The notes under the pieces are model-generated. The model was not told the origin of the DNA. It saw nothing but the letters and a program-made list of their open reading frames with translations, and made no database searches. Source: UBA1181 sp045600225 (GTDB lineage Bacteria; Bacteroidota; Bacteroidia; Bacteroidales; Paludibacteraceae). Taken from it: a DNA stretch of 64,000 nucleotides. The translations under genes were made by a program, and so were the position numbers. Positions within the stretch are counted from its first letter, which is position 1. Each line of letters opens with the position of its first letter. The DNA is taken from the NCBI GenBank assembly GCA_045600225.1, contig JAZRXL010000040.1, positions 1-64,000 of the forward strand. The letters run 5' to 3'. Of the stretch, positions 61,797 to 64,000 are shown piece after piece.

Positions 61797-61804
61797 CAAA
61801 TATA
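61797..61804 (-). promoter_or_regulatory. -7 element of the WG-repeat gene (TATATTTG)
   Basis: An exact TAnnTTTG on the minus strand, 30 bases before the ATG at 61766. It overlaps the codon of the longer alternative start and so supports the shorter one. Confidence 0.5.
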
Positions 61805-61883
61805 CAGCAAAATTAGGAATGATTCGTTGCCTTTCTTGTTTTTACGCCATCATCATCGAAAATTCACAATATACACAAACAAG

Positions 61884-61917
61884 AATAAGAGAAGCCAAAC
61901 CAATGACTTCTCTTATT
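61884..61917 (-). terminator. Terminator of the 195-residue lipoprotein gene
   Basis: AATAAGAGAAG (61884-61894) and CTTCTCTTATT (61907-61917) form a perfect 11-bp stem with a 12-base loop. On the minus strand CTTGTTTG follows, a broken U tract. It lies 18 bases after the stop. Confidence 0.8.
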
Positions 61918-61935
61918 GTCGAAACAGGGAGCTCT

Positions 61936-62523
61936 CTACACGATCCGCTTTGTTTCAATCACCCTATCTCCTCCTCCTATGAATTTAATCACTTTTTCCT
62001 TTGACAACCCTCTTAGTTCCAATCTTCGAACTCCTGAATTAGCTGCTGGATCTTCCAATTGGTTAAGTACCTTAGCGGCAAATTTACAGTTGAGTACCGC
62101 ATCATCCGCTTTAGTCTCCATCTTGGCAATAGCGTCTGACTTTGGCGTGGCAATGACTTTTACTGTGACAGGTGAATTACCAAACTGCTTAGTCATTTTA
62201 TATTTCTTATACTTAACGATACGTGGTTCTCCATTTTTATTGCATTCGGTAATCTCTTCCGTTTTGTTCATATCATCAAGCACTTCAACGATCTCCTCGC
62301 CTTGATATTCGTAGGTAGCTTTGAGAACATAAAAATCAGCTATGTCCTCGGCAATGTCTGCATAAACATCAATTACCTTGGTGTCTGCTCGTTTTGAGTT
62401 TTGGACATATTCTGACATATTGTCGAGTTCCTCCATTTCTTCGTTCTTACAAGAAACACAGAAGAAATTTGTAGTTGCAGTTAAAAGAAGAGTTGCTACT
62501 GGGAAAAAGAATTTTGTATTCAT
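61936..62523 (-). CDS. Lipoprotein of unknown function
   Basis: The 195-residue protein has a lipoprotein signal (FFFPVATLLLTATTNFFCVSC) and then acidic residues (CKNEEMEELDN), suggesting surface display in Bacteroidota. The mature part (VIDVYADIAEDIADFYVLKA, MTKQFGNSPVTVKVIATPKS, SGVRRLELRGLSKEKVIKFI) is not recognised. The first six residues MNTKFF and the DNA before them match the phosphatase lipoprotein at 35223. It lies 75 bases after a 49-residue membrane protein gene, with another copy of the shared leader in the gap. The function is unknown. Confidence 0.8.
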   Translation of the reverse strand: MNTKFFFPVATLLLTATTNFFCVSCKNEEMEELDNMSEYVQNSKRADTKVIDVYADIAEDIADFYVLKATYEYQGEEIVEVLDDMNKTEEITECNKNGEPRIVKYKKYKMTKQFGNSPVTVKVIATPKSDAIAKMETKADDAVLNCKFAAKVLNQLEDPAANSGVRRLELRGLSKEKVIKFIGGGDRVIETKRIV

Positions 62524-62585
62524 AATATTTAAATTTTGACTGTTAGTAATCTTGTTTCGTTTTTATCATCGGGTTGTCTTATCTT
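62524..62585 (-). promoter_or_regulatory. Third copy of the shared 5' leader, between the small membrane gene and the lipoprotein gene
   Basis: The minus strand reads GACAACCCGATGATAAAAAC, then AGATTACTAACAGTCAAAAT and TTAAATATTATG, matching the ~60 bases next to the ATG at 62748 and 35223. It lacks the promoter part, so it looks like a leader or translation-start element only, lying within a two-gene transcript. Confidence 0.6.
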
Positions 62586-62598
62586 TTCTATTCGTCTA

Positions 62599-62748
62599 CT
62601 AAATAGATAGGCAAGCCAACAAAAATATCACAACGTAAGCGACGCCCATCGCTATCATGACTTTACGTGTCTTAGGATCTTTCATATCCTTTTCCATTTG
62701 GGGAACATCTACTGAATAAAATAAGTAGTTAACATCATTCGTATACAT
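62599..62748 (-). CDS. 49-residue membrane protein
   Basis: The minus strand from the ATG at 62748 reads 49 codons to TAG. The product starts MYTNDVNYLFYSVDVPQMEK, has a charged middle (DMKDPKTRKV) and ends in one membrane helix (MIAMGVAYVVIFLLACLSI). Support for a real gene: its start sits at the end of a promoter plus leader nearly identical to that of the phosphatase lipoprotein, and the charged-then-hydrophobic layout is that of a small membrane protein. It is too short for common ORF cut-offs. The function is unknown; it is probably cotranscribed with the downstream lipoprotein. Confidence 0.65.
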   Translation of the reverse strand: MYTNDVNYLFYSVDVPQMEKDMKDPKTRKVMIAMGVAYVVIFLLACLSI

Positions 62749-63094
62749 AATCTTAAATTTTAATTGTTAATAATCTTTTCCGTTTGTGTCATTGGGTTGT
62801 CGTTTGTTCCCGTTGACAATGCAAAGGTAGGGTGACTTTCAGGGGGACGACGGACAGTTCAGGAAAAGCATACGGACAAGTTGTGAAGTTCTCATTTTGT
62901 ACATTTTCACAGATTGTACATATATGTAAACCATTATAAATAAAGCACATACAAAAAGAGTGTATCAAAACTCTTCATTTTGACACACCCTATCTTCTTT
63001 TGAAAAAGTTGAAGGAGATTTATCTTAAAACGTAAAATTTTCTGTTTTTTCGGGATCTGATGTATTTTTTCGGAAGAATAATATTTCATCCATT
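62749..63094 (-). promoter_or_regulatory. Promoter, leader and paired TGTACA operator of the small membrane protein/lipoprotein operon
   Basis: TACCTTTG on the minus strand (62822-62829) is the -7 element; the base triplet at the -33 position is TCG in place of TTG. The leader ATTGTCAACGGGAACAAAC, CAACCCAATGA, and TTAAAATTTAAGATTATG matches that upstream of 35223. Two TGTACA palindromes lie at 62898 and 62915. Upstream is the terminator of the DUF4832 gene (62953-62988) and about 100 bases with nothing recognised (62989-63094). Confidence 0.62.
62953..62988 (-). terminator. Terminator of the DUF4832 gene
   Basis: On the minus strand GTGTGTCAAAA-TGAAGAG-TTTTGATACAC (62960-62988) forms an 11-bp stem with one G-U pair, followed by TCTTTTTG. 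It lies about 107 bases after the stop codon. Confidence 0.85.
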
Positions 63095-64000
63095 TCACTT
63101 AACCACGACTCGATAAGGACGATCATTCACCACTACCCAATAAACTCCTTGCTGTTGCACGAAAAACTGCGACTCGTTTCCGTTCGCACGCTTCTGTCCT
63201 TGCTTTGCCCCTTTGGCATCATATAGGCAAAGAGTCTTCCCTTTTGCATTTGTGACATGGATTGTGTTTCCGACAACATAAAGAGACACCGCATCATTCG
63301 TCACGCCTTCGATAGGCAGGTCGGTTGACTGTTCGACCGAAAGTATTTCCTCCTCATACGAGGAACAATTGTCAATGGTACAAACACGTCTTCGCAAACC
63401 CGTTTCTTCGAAAGTAGCGACTCGAGTCGTGTCCCACGGACCATACGCATGAAGATGTGATGAGAGAAGCAGCTTTTTATTCCCTAGAATACCATCATTA
63501 TCGAAACGGACAGTCGGATTGGCACCCTTCTCGTAAGCCTCTTCGCTTTCATAGAGAGAAAGCAACACAGAAACGCACTTCTCAGTCGGAGCAACAGATT
63601 CAAACAAAAACTCCTTCGCCATTTCATCCTTGAACGTCCCTTTCGGGATAGAAATCGCACTTCCAAACTGGAAAATCGTCTCACCCGTAGAGTCAGCCCA
63701 CTCGGCTACCAGATAAAGATCAAAGAAGCATGGCGCAACGCCTGTGTTTTTCACGGTAAGTCTTAACGTATTGGTGGATGTTTGCTCTTCCGTCACAGTC
63801 AGAAGATCCGCGCTTAAAATTCTAAAATTATAACCGATCACTTTGGTCATGGAATCCACCGCCGACTTGTTATCATTATAAAACCGGTAGCCCGCATCAC
63901 TGTCCTGATCCAGCACATAATAGGTCAAGTGAGCCGTAGTGATAACATTCTTCCAACGTTCCAAAGTCCACTTCAAGTAACCACCAGGGATCACATCGTT
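63095..64000 (-). CDS. DUF4832-type secreted protein, C-terminal part (5' end beyond window)
   Basis: The frame is open to the right edge (the first complete codons read NDVIPGGYLKW), so the GTG near 63994 is not the start and the gene is cut by the window. The 301 visible residues include the DUF4832-like ending of a glycosidase-related protein (LTYYVLDQDSDAGYRFYNDN, GYNFRILSADL), a beta-sandwich with NTGVAPCFFDLYLVAEW, and a C-terminal type-A sorting tail (VVGNTIHVTNAKGKTLCLYD, then GVYWVVVNDRPYRVVVK). DUF4832 proteins are secreted and suspected to act on carbohydrates. Export by the type IX system is inferred from the tail. Confidence 0.75.
   Translation of the reverse strand, partial: NDVIPGGYLKWTLERWKNVITTAHLTYYVLDQDSDAGYRFYNDNKSAVDSMTKVIGYNFRILSADLLTVTEEQTSTNTLRLTVKNTGVAPCFFDLYLVAEWADSTGETIFQFGSAISIPKGTFKDEMAKEFLFESVAPTEKCVSVLLSLYESEEAYEKGANPTVRFDNDGILGNKKLLLSSHLHAYGPWDTTRVATFEETGLRRRVCTIDNCSSYEEEILSVEQSTDLPIEGVTNDAVSLYVVGNTIHVTNAKGKTLCLYDAKGAKQGQKRANGNESQFFVQQQGVYWVVVNDRPYRVVVK

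Overview
The window looks like the chromosome of a Bacteroidota bacterium, most likely of the order Bacteroidales. Five things support this: type IX secretion (PorP/SprF, an OmpA/PD40 protein and very large proteins with type-B C-terminal sorting domains); a hybrid two-component system fusing a propeller sensor, kinase, receiver and AraC domain; a tmRNA whose tag reads GENNFALAA; lipoproteins with acidic residues just after the acylated cysteine; and repeated promoters of the Bacteroidota form TAnnTTTG, several with a TTG 18-20 bases upstream. The DNA is AT-rich and about three quarters of the genes lie on the minus strand. No phage, insertion sequence, CRISPR array or rRNA was seen.

Layout. 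1-9.2 kb: a type IX secretion and adhesin locus read leftwards (2180-residue giant protein, OmpA/PD40 protein, PorP/SprF, and a second PorP/SprF cut by the left edge). 9.4-12.6 kb: purB and an MsbA-like ABC exporter. 12.7-21.4 kb: four secreted or surface proteins. They comprise a FISUMP-coiled coil-FISUMP protein, a small secreted protein and two Ig-like/repeat proteins that seem to be halves of one former gene, split by about 1.2 kb of DNA encoding two lectin-like modules. The intergenic regions here share FNR-like boxes and a 42-bp hairpin repeat, which reaches ten copies at 21.55-21.97 kb. 22-28 kb: metallophosphoesterase, arginine decarboxylase, fabG, then groS-groL on the plus strand.

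28-36 kb: a tandem AAA+ protein with a dead first ATPase domain, a PepSY-like/outer membrane barrel pair, a MATE transporter, a DUF1295 membrane protein, a tyrosine phosphatase lipoprotein and ssrA. 36-46.3 kb: rny, zapA and a coiled-coil partner; an asymmetric heterodimeric ABC exporter with a third small gene; metG, an EamA transporter and two tRNAs (Arg-TCT, Met-CAT). 46.4-62 kb: a large orphan hybrid two-component regulator; a sugar-phosphate transferase for polysaccharide initiation; tsaC-like, uvrA and histidine phosphatase genes; DUF177-rpmF; frr-rsgA-sensor kinase; and a WG-repeat protein. 62-64 kb: a lipoprotein, a 49-residue membrane protein and a DUF4832 protein cut by the right edge.

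The parts of most interest are the split type IX cargo gene, the hairpin array and its relation to gene ends, the twin FNR-like promoters, and a promoter/5' leader module shared by loci 27 kb apart. Function calls rest on motif recognition by eye; nothing was searched against a database.
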